From: DASXKD01 sp963734725
GTDB taxonomy: Bacteria > Actinomycetota > Actinomycetes > Streptosporangiales > Streptosporangiaceae
Length of the DNA: 64,000 nt
Assembly (NCBI GenBank): GCA_963734725.1
Contig: CAVTIX010000001.1
Span: 1-64,000 of the forward strand
Direction: 5' to 3'
Positions 7,891 through 16,974 of this stretch are shown in pieces; the first letter of the stretch is position 1; the number at the start of each line of letters is the position of its first letter. Under the pieces are notes generated by a model, which was given only the letters and a program-made list of their open reading frames with translations, was not told where the DNA came from and made no database searches. Made by a program: the position numbers and the translations under genes.

Positions 7891-9924
7891 TCAATGGCGA
7901 ACCCTTTCCAGTGCGTCCCAGAAACCGCGCCGCAAGGCATGCCGCACCTCGTCGTGCAACAGCGAGTCAATAGGCAGAGAAGAATCCTGCAGCAGCCTGG
8001 CTTCCAGGTCGGACGGCATCCGGGGCTTGCGCGCCAGCACCGCCTCCAGCCAGAGCGCCGGCGCGTCCCGCGCCACGGCCTGGCCGAAGCTGAAGCCCTC
8101 CCCGTGGGCTGCCTGCACCGCGTCGGTCAGCGCGACCGCGACCGGTTGCGGCACGTACGGCGCGGTCACCCCGGCGCCGGGGTGGGCCGGCGCCGCCCGG
8201 AACTGCCTGGCCCGCTGGTCCGTGGGTCCGCTGGGCGCCCGCCCGGGCATATCGGCCGGGTAACCGCGGGGCTGCTGGGGCGGCTGGAGCGGCTGCACCG
8301 GGGGAGCGGCCGGCGCCGCGCCGGGTGGCCCGCCGAGCGCGGGGCCGGGAGGCGCACCGGCCGTGGGCGGCCGGGGAGTGGCCGCGGCCTGCCTGGCCGC
8401 CGCCACGTCGGGCGCCTGGCCGCGGAATCCGGGCTGGTCCGGTGCTGCCGGAGGCGCCGCTGGCGGCGGTGGGGCCGCCTGGTAAGCGGGCCTGGCCTGG
8501 CCCGGCGGCGGTACGGCGTGGACCGGCGGCAGCGCAGGTTGACCCGGCACAGGCTGGCGCCGCGGTGGGGCCGGCTGGCCCGGCGCGGGCTGGCCCGGCG
8601 GCGGTGACGGCTGCCCGGGCGCGAGCTGCTGTGGCGGTGGCGCGTGTTGCGCGTGCTGGCCTGGAATCGTGGGCGCCGAGCTGGGCTGTGGTGACGGCAG
8701 CCCGGCGTGTTGCCCGCCGACCCGGGTCCGCTGCGGCAGCGGACCCGGGGCCGGGAGGGGCGCGTGCGTCAGCGTCTGCTCCTGCGGCAACTGGCCCGGC
8801 GGCGGGCCCGGCTGGCTGCCCGCCGCTGGCTGGGCCGCCGTTCCCGGCTGGGCCGCCACTCCCGGCTGGGGCGCCACTCCCGGCTGGGGCGGCAGCGTGG
8901 GGTAGTCACCGATGTCACGCGAATAGGGTGTCCCGGCGGGCGCGGCGCCGGGCGCCGGGCCCGGCGGCGCCGCAATCCCCGGAGACGGGGCGGGTGGCCG
9001 GGGGGCAGGCGGAGGCGGGGCGGGTGGCCGCGAGGCAGGCGGAGGCGGGGCAGGTGGCCGCGAGGCAGACGGGGGCGGGGCGGGCGGGGGCGCGGCCGCC
9101 AGGCCCGGCCCGCCGGGAGCGAGGCTGGTCACGCCGTTTTCGCCGGGACGCGGCTGGCCCGTGCCCAGCGGCCCGGAAGCATTGGCCGCCGCCGGTGGCG
9201 GGCTGCTCGCGGGGTGCGCCGCCCGCCGGTACTCGGCGATCTCCGCGCCGGTGTAGATCGCGGGCGGGGCGGCGTGCGAGCCCGGCGGCTGCGCCTGCGG
9301 CTGGCCGATCACGCCGGGCCGCCCGTGACCGTTGGCGGGCGTGCGGCTCGGGTAGGCCGCCTGCCGTTCTTCTTCGCTTACCGGCTCGGCGCCGACCACG
9401 AGTTCCACCGACGGGCGCAGGTGTGCCGCACCGATCGCGACGATGTCGTCGCATTCCTGGCGCAGCGCGGCCGAGGCGGTCCAGCCGGCCGCGCCGATGT
9501 GCACCAGGACCACCCGGATGCCGAGATCCTGCACGTCGGCGATCACCTGGGCGAGGTCTTCATCCGCGCTCACCACCAGCGCATCGCTGATCGCCCGGTT
9601 GCGGGCCAGGGTGGTCAGGTCGCGGTGGATCTCGCTTTCCACCCCCTCGCGGCGGCCGGGCCGCATCCGGCCGAGCCGCAGCTTGACGCCGGGCAGGTCG
9701 GCAAGGGTGTTGTCCTCGTCGCTGTGGCGGCCTTCCGCCGGGGCCTCATACCAGTAGCAGCGCAGCAGCGGCAGGCCAGTGTGTTCGCGCGCCACGCCCA
9801 TGAGAACCTGGAGCACACCCGCATAGTCCCAGGAAACGGACTCCCGGTTGCGTGTGCCGTGAACGGCCATCGCGCCATCTCCTAGCACGTAGCCCGCATC
9901 CACGAACAGCGCGCAACGATCCAC
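7891..9924 (-). CDS. NYN-domain (PIN-like) protein with long Pro/Ala/Gln-rich linker
   Basis: The N-terminal 150 residues are a NYN domain, a PIN-like nuclease fold: it starts VDRCALFVDAGYVL, with the conserved Asp in FVDAGY, later DALVVSADEDLAQVI and HIGAAGW. Residues about 210-580 are low complexity (PPAPRPPAP, PGQPAPGQPAPP and similar). The last 85 residues fold again (TDAVQAAHGEGFSFGQAVAR to the end) and may be a second binding domain. The start is a GTG at 9924 preceded by AAGGGCGGG; an open frame extends further upstream but overlaps the divergent epimerase gene. RNA cleavage is inferred from the family; target unknown. Confidence 0.85.
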   Translation of the reverse strand: MDRCALFVDAGYVLGDGAMAVHGTRNRESVSWDYAGVLQVLMGVAREHTGLPLLRCYWYEAPAEGRHSDEDNTLADLPGVKLRLGRMRPGRREGVESEIHRDLTTLARNRAISDALVVSADEDLAQVIADVQDLGIRVVLVHIGAAGWTASAALRQECDDIVAIGAAHLRPSVELVVGAEPVSEEERQAAYPSRTPANGHGRPGVIGQPQAQPPGSHAAPPAIYTGAEIAEYRRAAHPASSPPPAAANASGPLGTGQPRPGENGVTSLAPGGPGLAAAPPPAPPPSASRPPAPPPPASRPPAPPPPAPRPPAPSPGIAAPPGPAPGAAPAGTPYSRDIGDYPTLPPQPGVAPQPGVAAQPGTAAQPAAGSQPGPPPGQLPQEQTLTHAPLPAPGPLPQRTRVGGQHAGLPSPQPSSAPTIPGQHAQHAPPPQQLAPGQPSPPPGQPAPGQPAPPRRQPVPGQPALPPVHAVPPPGQARPAYQAAPPPPAAPPAAPDQPGFRGQAPDVAAARQAAATPRPPTAGAPPGPALGGPPGAAPAAPPVQPLQPPQQPRGYPADMPGRAPSGPTDQRARQFRAAPAHPGAGVTAPYVPQPVAVALTDAVQAAHGEGFSFGQAVARDAPALWLEAVLARKPRMPSDLEARLLQDSSLPIDSLLHDEVRHALRRGFWDALERVRH

Positions 9925-10107
9925 GCGACACCCGCCCTTCTGTCCAGGCGAGACGTTACCAGCGGAAGGCCGGCCTCCGTGATGGATCGCGCACAGATCG
10001 CGGGCGCCCGCCCCGCCTGCGGCCAGGCCTGCCGCTGGGGAGCGGAAACATCCGCTGCCGCCGAAGGCGTCGCGGCGAGCGCCGGGCAGCGGGCAGGATT
10101 GGTGATT

Positions 10108-11127
10108 ATGCGACTGCTTGTGCTCGGCGGAACACAGTTCCTCGGACGCGCGATCGTGGACGAAGCGTGCAGCCGTGGCTACGACGTGACAACGTTCTCC
10201 CGTGGCCGGTCCGGCCACCCCCGTCCGGGCGCCGAACCGCTGCGCGGAGACCGCACGAACCCCGGTGACCTGAGCCAGCTCGCGCGGCGCGAATGGGACG
10301 CGGTGATCGATACCTCCGTGCTCGCCCCGGCGCACGTGCTGGCATCGGCCCAGGCGCTCGCCGACCACGCCAGGCACTACACCTACATGTCCACGATCTC
10401 GGTGTACGCGAACCATCCCGCGGAGGGCGTCACCGAGGCCTCGCCCGTTCTGGACTGCCCAGCCGATGCCACCGGCGCCGTGGACAGCCTCGGGTACGGG
10501 GAAGCCAAGGCCGGCTCGGAACGCGCCGTCGGCGCCGCCTTCCCGGGCAGGAGCCTCATCGTCCGGCCCGGCCTGATCGTCGGGCCGCACGAGAACGTCC
10601 GGTGGCTGACGTGGTGGCTGGAGCGGGTCGCCCGCGGCGGGACGATCCTCGCCCCCGGCGGACCGGGCAAGCGGGTCAGGATGACTGACGTCCGCGACCT
10701 GGCGGCCTGGGTGGTGGACAACACCCGGCGCAGCCTGCCCGCGACCATCAACGTGCCCGGGGCAGGAACCACGTTCGGCGCGCTGCTGGCCGATTGCCTG
10801 CGCCTGGCCAGCGCCGACGGCGACCTCCACGCGGAACTTCGCTGGGTAGCGGACGGTGACCTGCTGGCTGCCGGGGTGAGCCCGTGGACCGAACTGCCGA
10901 TGTGGGCGCCGGACATCCCCGAGTTCGCGGGTGTCTGGGAGATGACGGGCGACCGCGCCCGCCGCACCGGCATGCGGTACCGGCCGCTCAGCGACACGGT
11001 GCACGACACGTGGCTCTGGCTGAAGCACGAGGTCGCCGCCGGACGGGCGCCCGACCCGGGCGCCAGCCCGCTGTCGCTCGGCCTGGACCCGGGCCGGGAA
11101 CGTGAAGTCCTCGCCAGGACCGGCTGA
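10108..11127 (+). CDS. NAD-dependent epimerase/dehydratase (extended SDR)
   Basis: A 339-residue Rossmann-fold oxidoreductase. It opens MRLLVLGGTQFLGRAIVDEA with the GxxGxxG-type nucleotide site, then FSRGRSGHP. The catalytic region holds YTYMSTISVYAN followed by YGEAKAGSERAV (YxxxK). The C-terminal half binds an unknown substrate. Related actinobacterial proteins are annotated only as sugar epimerases or reductases, so the substrate is not known. The ATG at 10108 fits the family; the open frame upstream is GC-rich leader. It diverges from the NYN gene. Confidence 0.88.
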   Translation: MRLLVLGGTQFLGRAIVDEACSRGYDVTTFSRGRSGHPRPGAEPLRGDRTNPGDLSQLARREWDAVIDTSVLAPAHVLASAQALADHARHYTYMSTISVYANHPAEGVTEASPVLDCPADATGAVDSLGYGEAKAGSERAVGAAFPGRSLIVRPGLIVGPHENVRWLTWWLERVARGGTILAPGGPGKRVRMTDVRDLAAWVVDNTRRSLPATINVPGAGTTFGALLADCLRLASADGDLHAELRWVADGDLLAAGVSPWTELPMWAPDIPEFAGVWEMTGDRARRTGMRYRPLSDTVHDTWLWLKHEVAAGRAPDPGASPLSLGLDPGREREVLARTG

Positions 11128-11285
11128 TCCGAACCCGTTAGCCTAGCCAGTGGGCGCCGCAGCCGCCGGGCCGAACGCCGCATAAGGCGCCCCAGGCGCC
11201 GTTGCGGTGTGCCGGCGGCGAGGACCAGCCTCCCGAAGCCAGGGAGGCCCCCCAGGGCCGGGCGCCCGCGAGGGAGGCAACGACA

Positions 11286-11822
11286 CTGAGCGACCGCGAC
11301 GATCTGCTGAAAGTGATCAACGGCAAGGCCGTGGTCCGCGGTGACTTCGGGCTGTCTTCGGGGCAGCGCGCGTCCTGGTACATCGACCTGCGGCGGGTCC
11401 TGCTCAGCGGCGCGAGCGCCGCCCTGGCGGGCCGGGTGATGCTCGCGGTCACGGCCGACCTCGGCTACGACGCCGTCGGTGGCCTGACCCTGGGCGCAGA
11501 CCCGGTTGCGGCGGCGATGATGCACGCCGCCTTCGTTCAGGGCAAAAATCTGGATGCCTTCGTGGTCAGGAAGTCAGAAAAGGCACACGGGCTGCAGCGG
11601 CGGATCGAAGGCCCAGACGTCGCCGGGCGCCGGGTGCTCGCGGTGGAGGACACCTCGACCACCGGCGCCTCCGTGCTTACCGCGGTCAACGCGCTGCGGG
11701 AGGCGGGCGCCGAGGTGGCCGGGGTGGCGGTGCTGGTGGACCGCGGCGCGCGGGCCGCGGTGACCGGGCGCGGGCTGGAGTTCCGCGCCGCCTACGCCGT
11801 CGGCGACCTGTGCTTGGGCTGA
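11286..11822 (+). CDS. pyrE: Orotate phosphoribosyltransferase, probable CTG start
   Basis: Converts orotate and PRPP to OMP in pyrimidine synthesis. Conserved blocks: GDFGLSSGQRASWYIDLRR, then KNLDAFVVRKSEKAHG, and the PRPP loop VLAVEDTSTTGASVLTAV. The family N-terminus aligns at LSDRDDLLKVINGKAVVRGD, whose first codon is CTG at 11286. A strong AGGGAGG lies 8 bases before it, giving 178 residues, the usual OPRT length. No ATG, GTG or TTG occurs near that point in frame; the next ATG upstream (11202) would add 28 unlikely residues. The 3' end overlaps convergent dedA by 31 bases. Confidence 0.92.
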   Translation: MSDRDDLLKVINGKAVVRGDFGLSSGQRASWYIDLRRVLLSGASAALAGRVMLAVTADLGYDAVGGLTLGADPVAAAMMHAAFVQGKNLDAFVVRKSEKAHGLQRRIEGPDVAGRRVLAVEDTSTTGASVLTAVNALREAGAEVAGVAVLVDRGARAAVTGRGLEFRAAYAVGDLCLG

Positions 11823-12442
11823 TGCTCGCCGGGGGGCGCCCCGTCAGCGGCCGCCGCCTGCTCCCTGCGGACCTCCCTAAGCCGGTGCCAGACGAAGGCG
11901 GCGACGCCGATCACCGCCAGCGCCACGATGACGTACCCGGCCAGCGCGAGCCCGTGCGCCACCTTCTGCCACTGGGTGCCGACCGCGTACCCGACCAGGG
12001 TGATCACGGTGACCCAGACGGCGGTGCCGAGCAGGCTCAGCAGCGCGAACAGCATCAGCGGCACCTTGACGAAGCCGGCCACGATGGAGATGAACGTGCG
12101 CACCACCGGCAGCGCACGGCCCACCGGCACCGCCCACACCCCGCGGCCGACCATGAACCGCTCCGCGCGGTCGATGTCCGCCTGGGTGATCAGCAGGTAG
12201 CGGCCGAACTTGGCTACCAGGGGGCGCTCACCCACCCGGCCGATGCCGTAGGCGACCAGCGAGCCGGCCAGTTCCGCGATCGTCCCGATGATGATGATCG
12301 CGACGACGTTGAGCCGGCCCTCGCCAGCCAGCACCCCGGCGAAGCCGAAGGTGATCTCCGACGGGATCGGCACGCAGCAGGCTTCGAGGAAGCCGAAGAG
12401 GAAGACCGCCGCGTAGCCGGCGTGGATGATAAAGCTCTCCAT
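11792..12442 (-). CDS. DedA-family membrane protein
   Basis: Integral membrane protein of the DedA/VTT superfamily, implicated in lipid scrambling and envelope homeostasis. The 216 residues contain the hallmark re-entrant motif FGFLEACCVPIPSE near the N-terminus, then the second motif AVPVGRALPVVRTFISIVAGF, and about five hydrophobic segments. The tail is charged. ATG 12442 was preferred over a TTG six bases upstream. In M. tuberculosis a dedA gene also sits beside fba (Rv0364 and Rv0363c), matching the neighbour here. Confidence 0.93.
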   Translation of the reverse strand: MESFIIHAGYAAVFLFGFLEACCVPIPSEITFGFAGVLAGEGRLNVVAIIIIGTIAELAGSLVAYGIGRVGERPLVAKFGRYLLITQADIDRAERFMVGRGVWAVPVGRALPVVRTFISIVAGFVKVPLMLFALLSLLGTAVWVTVITLVGYAVGTQWQKVAHGLALAGYVIVALAVIGVAAFVWHRLREVRREQAAAADGAPPGEHQPKHRSPTA

Positions 12443-12610
12443 GGGCAAAGTTCTACCAGGTAACGGGGCGTGGTATGGCCGCCATTGCCGTCCGGTGCCG
12501 TCTTCGTGGGATAAACGCTAGCCCGGGCGCCCACGCTCCGCCCCCGGCTGGGCGCCGGCTGCCCGGGTCATCGATACTGGACTCTGGCCACCAGACGGGA
12601 GCTGATCGTC

Positions 12611-13633
12611 ATGCCAATCGCGACGCCGGAAATCTACGCCCAGATGCTCGACCGGGCCAAGGAGCACGGCTTCGCCTACCCGGCGATCAACGTGACATCG
12701 AGCCAAACGCTCAACGCCGCGCTGCGCGGGTTCGCCGACGCGGAGAGCGACGGAATCATCCAGGTGTCCACCGGCGGCGCCGACTACCTGTCCGGCTCGG
12801 GCGTCAAGGACATGGTCACCGGCTCGATCGCGCTGGCGCACTTCGCGCGGTCGGTGGCGGTGAAGTACCCGATGCACGTGGCGCTGCACACCGACCACTG
12901 CCCCAAGGACAAGCTCGACGGTTTCATGCGGCCGCTGGTGAAGCTGTCCCAGGAGCGCGTGGCGCGCGGTGAGGAGCCGTTGTTCCAGTCGCACATGTGG
13001 GACGGTTCCGCGGTGCCACTGGAGGAGAACCTGTCCATCGCGTCGGAGTTGCTCGACGAGTGCGCCAAGGCCCGCGTGATCATGGAAATGGAGATCGGCG
13101 TGGTCGGCGGCGAGGAAGACGGCGTCGTCGGGGAGATCAACGAAAAGCTCTACAGCACCCCGGCGGACGCGCTCGCCACCGCGGAGGCCATCGGCCTCGG
13201 CGAGCGGGGCCGGTACATCCTGGCCGCCACGTTCGGCAACGTCCACGGCGTGTACAAGCCGGGGCACGTGACGCTGCGGCCGAGTGTGCTGAAGGAGATC
13301 CAGGACGCGGTCGGCGCGAAGTACGGCAAGGACAAGCCGTTCGACCTGGTGTTCCACGGCGGGTCTGGGTCGGCGCTGGAGGAGATCCGCGAGGCGATCT
13401 CCTACGGGGTGGTCAAGATGAACGTAGACACCGACACCCAGTACGCCTTCACCCGGCCGATCGCGGGGCACATGTTCACCAACTACGACGGCGTGCTCAA
13501 GGTGGACGGCGACGTCGGCAGGAAGAACGACTACGATCCGCGCTCCTGGGGCAAGGCCGCCGAGGCGGCAATGGCCGCCCGCGTGCAGCACGCCTGCGAA
13601 GACCTGATGTCCGCGGGCAAGCGCATGACCTGA
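12611..13633 (+). CDS. fba: Class II fructose-bisphosphate aldolase
   Basis: Zinc-dependent aldolase of glycolysis and gluconeogenesis that interconverts fructose-1,6-bisphosphate with DHAP and glyceraldehyde-3-phosphate. The 340-residue product has the metal-site motif HVALHTDHCPKD near residue 95, the acidic segment VIMEMEIGVVGGEEDGV, ATFGNVHGVYKPG with a metal-binding His, and the phosphate-binding VFHGGSGS and VKMNVDTDTQ. GGGAGCTG precedes the ATG. It belongs to the long (class IIA) form common in actinobacteria. Confidence 0.97.
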   Translation: MPIATPEIYAQMLDRAKEHGFAYPAINVTSSQTLNAALRGFADAESDGIIQVSTGGADYLSGSGVKDMVTGSIALAHFARSVAVKYPMHVALHTDHCPKDKLDGFMRPLVKLSQERVARGEEPLFQSHMWDGSAVPLEENLSIASELLDECAKARVIMEMEIGVVGGEEDGVVGEINEKLYSTPADALATAEAIGLGERGRYILAATFGNVHGVYKPGHVTLRPSVLKEIQDAVGAKYGKDKPFDLVFHGGSGSALEEIREAISYGVVKMNVDTDTQYAFTRPIAGHMFTNYDGVLKVDGDVGRKNDYDPRSWGKAAEAAMAARVQHACEDLMSAGKRMT

Positions 13634-13771
13634 CCTCCTGCCGCTGGCGGCGGTACCGCGGCACTCGCGCCGCCACCGGCGGACGCCAGGCTCGCGGCTG
13701 ATCAGCGGGCAGCCCCGCGCCGGAACGCCGTCCTTATTCTTGCCAATACCTTGCCCGGTATGGGCGTGCGT

Positions 13772-13791
13772 TTCGCGTGATATCACGCGAA
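13772..13791. repeat. 20-bp perfect palindrome in the fba-DUF3151 gap
   Basis: TTCGCGTGATATCACGCGAA is its own reverse complement. It stands about 100 bases before the DUF3151 start, in the position of an operator or small hairpin. The half-site GTTTCGCGTGATA recurs at 31640-31652 with its complement at 31588-31600. The binding factor, if any, is unknown. Confidence 0.8.
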
Positions 13792-13894
13792 GTGGCACCT
13801 GCGTGGCCGCGGTAGGCGGCGGACATGGCACCCCGGCGGGGGCGGCGGGGCGGACGTGGCGCCCGTTGACCCGGCAACCGGGCAGGATGGTGCC

Positions 13895-14308
13895 ATGGAA
13901 AACGGGAATCTCCTTGCCGGGCCGCCGCCCACGTACCTGCCTGAAGACCCGGCGGCCGAGGAACTGGAATACGGCGTCAGCCCCGCCGACGTCGCCGCTG
14001 CCCACCCGGCCTGCCTGGAGGCGTGGGCGGCGCTGGCCGACGACGCGATGGGCCGGGGCGAGACGGTTGCCTCCTACGCCTACGCGCGGGCCGGGTACCA
14101 CCGGGGCCTGGACAAGCTGCGCCGCGCGGCCTGGCGCGGCCAGGGCCCGATCCCGTGGGAGCACGTGCCTAACCGGGGGTTCCTGCGCTCGCTGCACGCG
14201 CTGGGCCGAGCGGCCGCCGCCCTTGGCGAGCAGGATGAGGCCGAGCGCTGCCGCGCCTTTCTCCAGGACGCAAGCCCCCTGGCCGCCGCCGAATTGAACG
14301 GCGCCTGA
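13895..14308 (+). CDS. DUF3151 family protein
   Basis: Small soluble protein of 137 residues, conserved in actinobacteria near fba and purA (Rv0360c in M. tuberculosis). Recognisable blocks are LLAGPPPTYLPEDPAAEEL, then PACLEAWAALADDAMGRGE, YAYARAGYHRGLDKLRRA and WRGQGPIPWEHVPNRGFLRS. It is helical and may resemble a TPR protein. The biochemical role is unknown. The ATG at 13895 was chosen because conserved sequence begins just after it; the in-frame ATG at 13856 adds unconserved leader. Confidence 0.88.
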   Translation: MENGNLLAGPPPTYLPEDPAAEELEYGVSPADVAAAHPACLEAWAALADDAMGRGETVASYAYARAGYHRGLDKLRRAAWRGQGPIPWEHVPNRGFLRSLHALGRAAAALGEQDEAERCRAFLQDASPLAAAELNGA

Positions 14309-14350
14309 CGGCCCGCGCGGCCGCTCGGGTACCCTCAGGCTCCGCGGACG

Positions 14351-14384
14351 GGCTCAGCCAAGCCGCAGGCTCAGCCAAGCCGCA
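14351..14384. repeat. 17-bp direct repeat upstream of purA
   Basis: Two adjacent exact copies of GGCTCAGCCAAGCCGCA followed by a third partial copy (GGCTCA). It lies 30 bases before the purA start. It could be a simple slippage product; no regulatory role is evident. Confidence 0.75.
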
Positions 14385-14412
14385 GGCTCAACGCCGGGAA
14401 GGGGCTGGTCAC

Positions 14413-15702
14413 ATGCCGGCCATCGTGCTGGTGGGTGCGCAGTGGGGTGACGAGGGCAAAGGCAAGGCGACCGACCTGCTCGGCGACCGCGTGGACTTCG
14501 TGGTCCGGTACCAGGGGGGCAACAACGCCGGGCACACGGTGGTCATCGGGGACGAGAGCTACGCGCTGCACCTGCTGCCCTCAGGGGTGCTGTCCCCGCG
14601 CGTGACCCCGGTGATCGGGAACGGCGTGGTGATCGACCCCGAGGTCCTGCTGGCGGAGATCGACGGCCTGGCCGAGCGCGGCATCTCCTGCGACCGCCTG
14701 CTGATCTCGGCCGGCGCGCACCTGATCATGCCGCACCACCGCGCGCTGGACCGGGTGACCGAGCGGTACCTCGGCAGCGCCCGGATCGGCACGACCGGCC
14801 GGGGCATCGGCCCGGCTTACGCGGACAAGGTGGCCAGGACCGGCATTCGCGTCCAGGACCTGTTCGACCCTGGGATCTTGCGGCAGAAGCTCGACCTGGT
14901 GCTCCGGGAGAAGAACCAGGTGCTCGCCAAGGTGTACAACCGCCGCGGGATCGACGCGGACGCGGTGACTGCGGAGTACGTCGGGTACGGGGAGAAGCTG
15001 CGCCGCTATGTGGCGGACACCTCGGCGGTCCTCAACCGCGCGCTCGACGAGGACAAACCGGTGCTGCTGGAAGGCGCCCAGGCGACGTTGCTCGACGTGG
15101 ACCACGGCACCTACCCGTTCGTCACCTCCTCGTCCCCGACCGCGGGCGGCGCCTGTGCGGGCTCGGGAATCGGGCCGACCCGGATCACCACGGTGGTCGG
15201 CGTGGTCAAGGCGTACACGACCCGGGTCGGCGCCGGGCCGTTCCCCACCGAGTTGGACGGCGACCAGGGCGAGTGGCTGCGCAAGGCCGGCGGGGAGTAC
15301 GGGGTGACCACTGGCCGGCCGCGCCGCTGCGGGTGGTTCGACGCGGTCATCGCCCGGTACGCCGCCCGGGTCAACGGGATCACCGACTTCTTCGTGACCA
15401 AGCTCGATGTGCTGTCCGGGCTGGAGCAGGTGCCGGTCTGCGTCGCCTACGACGTCGACGGGACCAGGCACACCGAGATGCCGATGACGCAGACCGAGTT
15501 CCACCACGCGGCGCCGGTGTATGAGTTCTTCGACGGGTGGTGGGAGGACCTGTCCGAGGCCAAGGAGTTCGACGAACTGCCGCGCAACGCGCGGGAGTAC
15601 GTGCGGGCGCTGGAGGAAATGATCGGCGCCCCGGTGGCCGCGGTCGGCACCGGCCCGCGCCGTGACCAAACGCTGCAGCTACGGCCGCTGCTGGGCAGGT
15701 AG
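14413..15702 (+). CDS. purA: Adenylosuccinate synthetase
   Basis: GTP-dependent ligation of aspartate to IMP, first committed step to AMP. The 429 residues begin MPAIVLVGAQWGDEGKGKAT with the GDEGKGK phosphate loop, followed by QGGNNAGHTVV, GTTGRGIGPAYADK, TVVGVVKAYTTRVGAGPFPT and the GTP-binding TKLDVLSG. Full length. It heads a run with purD (9-base gap) and purB downstream, so purine genes are grouped, with ltrA inserted between them. Confidence 0.98.
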   Translation: MPAIVLVGAQWGDEGKGKATDLLGDRVDFVVRYQGGNNAGHTVVIGDESYALHLLPSGVLSPRVTPVIGNGVVIDPEVLLAEIDGLAERGISCDRLLISAGAHLIMPHHRALDRVTERYLGSARIGTTGRGIGPAYADKVARTGIRVQDLFDPGILRQKLDLVLREKNQVLAKVYNRRGIDADAVTAEYVGYGEKLRRYVADTSAVLNRALDEDKPVLLEGAQATLLDVDHGTYPFVTSSSPTAGGACAGSGIGPTRITTVVGVVKAYTTRVGAGPFPTELDGDQGEWLRKAGGEYGVTTGRPRRCGWFDAVIARYAARVNGITDFFVTKLDVLSGLEQVPVCVAYDVDGTRHTEMPMTQTEFHHAAPVYEFFDGWWEDLSEAKEFDELPRNAREYVRALEEMIGAPVAAVGTGPRRDQTLQLRPLLGR

Positions 15703-15711
15703 GCTCGCCGC

Positions 15712-16974
15712 GTGCGAGTCCTCCTCCTCGGCGCTGGAGGCCGTGAGCACGCGCTGGCGCGGGCGCTCGCCGCCGACCCCGCCGTCACCGGCGTGCACGC
15801 GGCGCCGGGCAACCCGGGCATCGCCGCGATCGCCACGGTGCACCCGGCCGATCTCGCCGACATCGGCGCTGTGCTCGACCTGGCTCGCTCGGTGGCCCCG
15901 GACCTGGTGGTCATCGGGCCGGAGGCGCCGCTGGTCGCCGGGCTGGCGGATGCGCTGCGAGGGTCTGGCCTGAGCTGTTTTGGGCCCAGCCGCCGGGCCG
16001 CCATGATCGAGGGTTCCAAGTCGTTCGCCAAGGAGGTCATGCGGGCGGGCGGCATTCCGACGGCACGCGCCCGCACTTGCACCAGCGAAGCTGAGGTGGC
16101 CGCGGCACTGGCCGAGTTCGGGCGGCCCTACGTGGTGAAGGCGGATGGCCTCGCGGCCGGCAAGGGCGTCGTGGTGACCGGCGACCTGGCCGCCGCGCGC
16201 GCGCATGCGCAGGCCGTGGGCAAGGTCGTCGTCGAGGAGTTCCTGGACGGCCCCGAGGTGTCGATGTTCGCGCTGGCCGACGGCGCCAGCGCGGTGCCGC
16301 TGCTGCTCGCGCAGGACTTCAAGCGGGCACACGACGGCGACGAGGGGCCAAACACCGGCGGCATGGGCGCGTACGCCCCGCTGCCCTGGGCGCCGCGGGG
16401 GCTGGCCACGGAACTGATGACCACGGTCATCGAGCCCGCGATCGCCGCGCTGCGCCGCCACGGCGCCCCCTACCGCGGCCTGCTCTACGCCGGCCTGGCG
16501 CTGACCAGCCGGGGGCCGCGGGTGGTGGAGTTCAACGCCAGATTCGGCGACCCGGAGACCCAGGTCGTGCTGGACCGGCTCGTCAGCCCGCTGGCCGGCG
16601 CGCTGGCCGCGGCCGCGTCCGGCTCGCTGTCCGGCGCCGCCCCGCTGGACTGGGCGCCCGGCGCCGCGGTCACGGTGGTCGTCGCGGCCGAGGGCTACCC
16701 GGTCTCGCCGGTGACCGGTGACGTCATCGAAGGTATTGATGATGCCGAACGAGTAGCCGGGGCCTATGTGCTCCACGCGGGCACGAGCACCGACCGGGGC
16801 GGACGGCTGGTCAGCACGGGTGGCAGGGTGCTCAACGTCGTTGGCAGCGGGCCGGACCTGGCGGCCGCGCGTGCCGTGGCCTACACGGCGGCGGCGCGGA
16901 TTCAGATGCGGGGCGGCTGGTTCCGCAGCGACATCGCCGCCGAAGCCGCCCGGACCGCGTCCAGCCCGGCATGA
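15712..16974 (+). CDS. purD: Phosphoribosylamine-glycine ligase (GARS)
   Basis: ATP-grasp enzyme joining glycine to phosphoribosylamine in purine synthesis. The 420-residue protein starts at GTG with VRVLLLGAGGREHALARAL, and shows GPEAPLVAGLAD, the ATP-grasp lid YVVKADGLAAGKGVVV, EEFLDGPEVS and NTGGMGAYAP, and the metal-binding VVEFNARFGDPETQVVL. It lies 9 bases after purA and its TGA overlaps the ltrA start by four bases (ATGA), so the three genes are probably co-transcribed. Confidence 0.97.
   Translation: MRVLLLGAGGREHALARALAADPAVTGVHAAPGNPGIAAIATVHPADLADIGAVLDLARSVAPDLVVIGPEAPLVAGLADALRGSGLSCFGPSRRAAMIEGSKSFAKEVMRAGGIPTARARTCTSEAEVAAALAEFGRPYVVKADGLAAGKGVVVTGDLAAARAHAQAVGKVVVEEFLDGPEVSMFALADGASAVPLLLAQDFKRAHDGDEGPNTGGMGAYAPLPWAPRGLATELMTTVIEPAIAALRRHGAPYRGLLYAGLALTSRGPRVVEFNARFGDPETQVVLDRLVSPLAGALAAAASGSLSGAAPLDWAPGAAVTVVVAAEGYPVSPVTGDVIEGIDDAERVAGAYVLHAGTSTDRGGRLVSTGGRVLNVVGSGPDLAAARAVAYTAAARIQMRGGWFRSDIAAEAARTASSPA

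Noticed and set aside
9979..10107. N-terminal extension of the epimerase from the ATG at 9979
   Set aside because: The added 43 residues are unconserved; the Rossmann fold starts at MRLLVLGG (10108).
13770..13792. parS-like centromere site
   Set aside because: The actinobacterial parS core is GTTTCACGTGAAAC; the palindrome here has GTGATATCAC at its centre, and no parAB genes are near.
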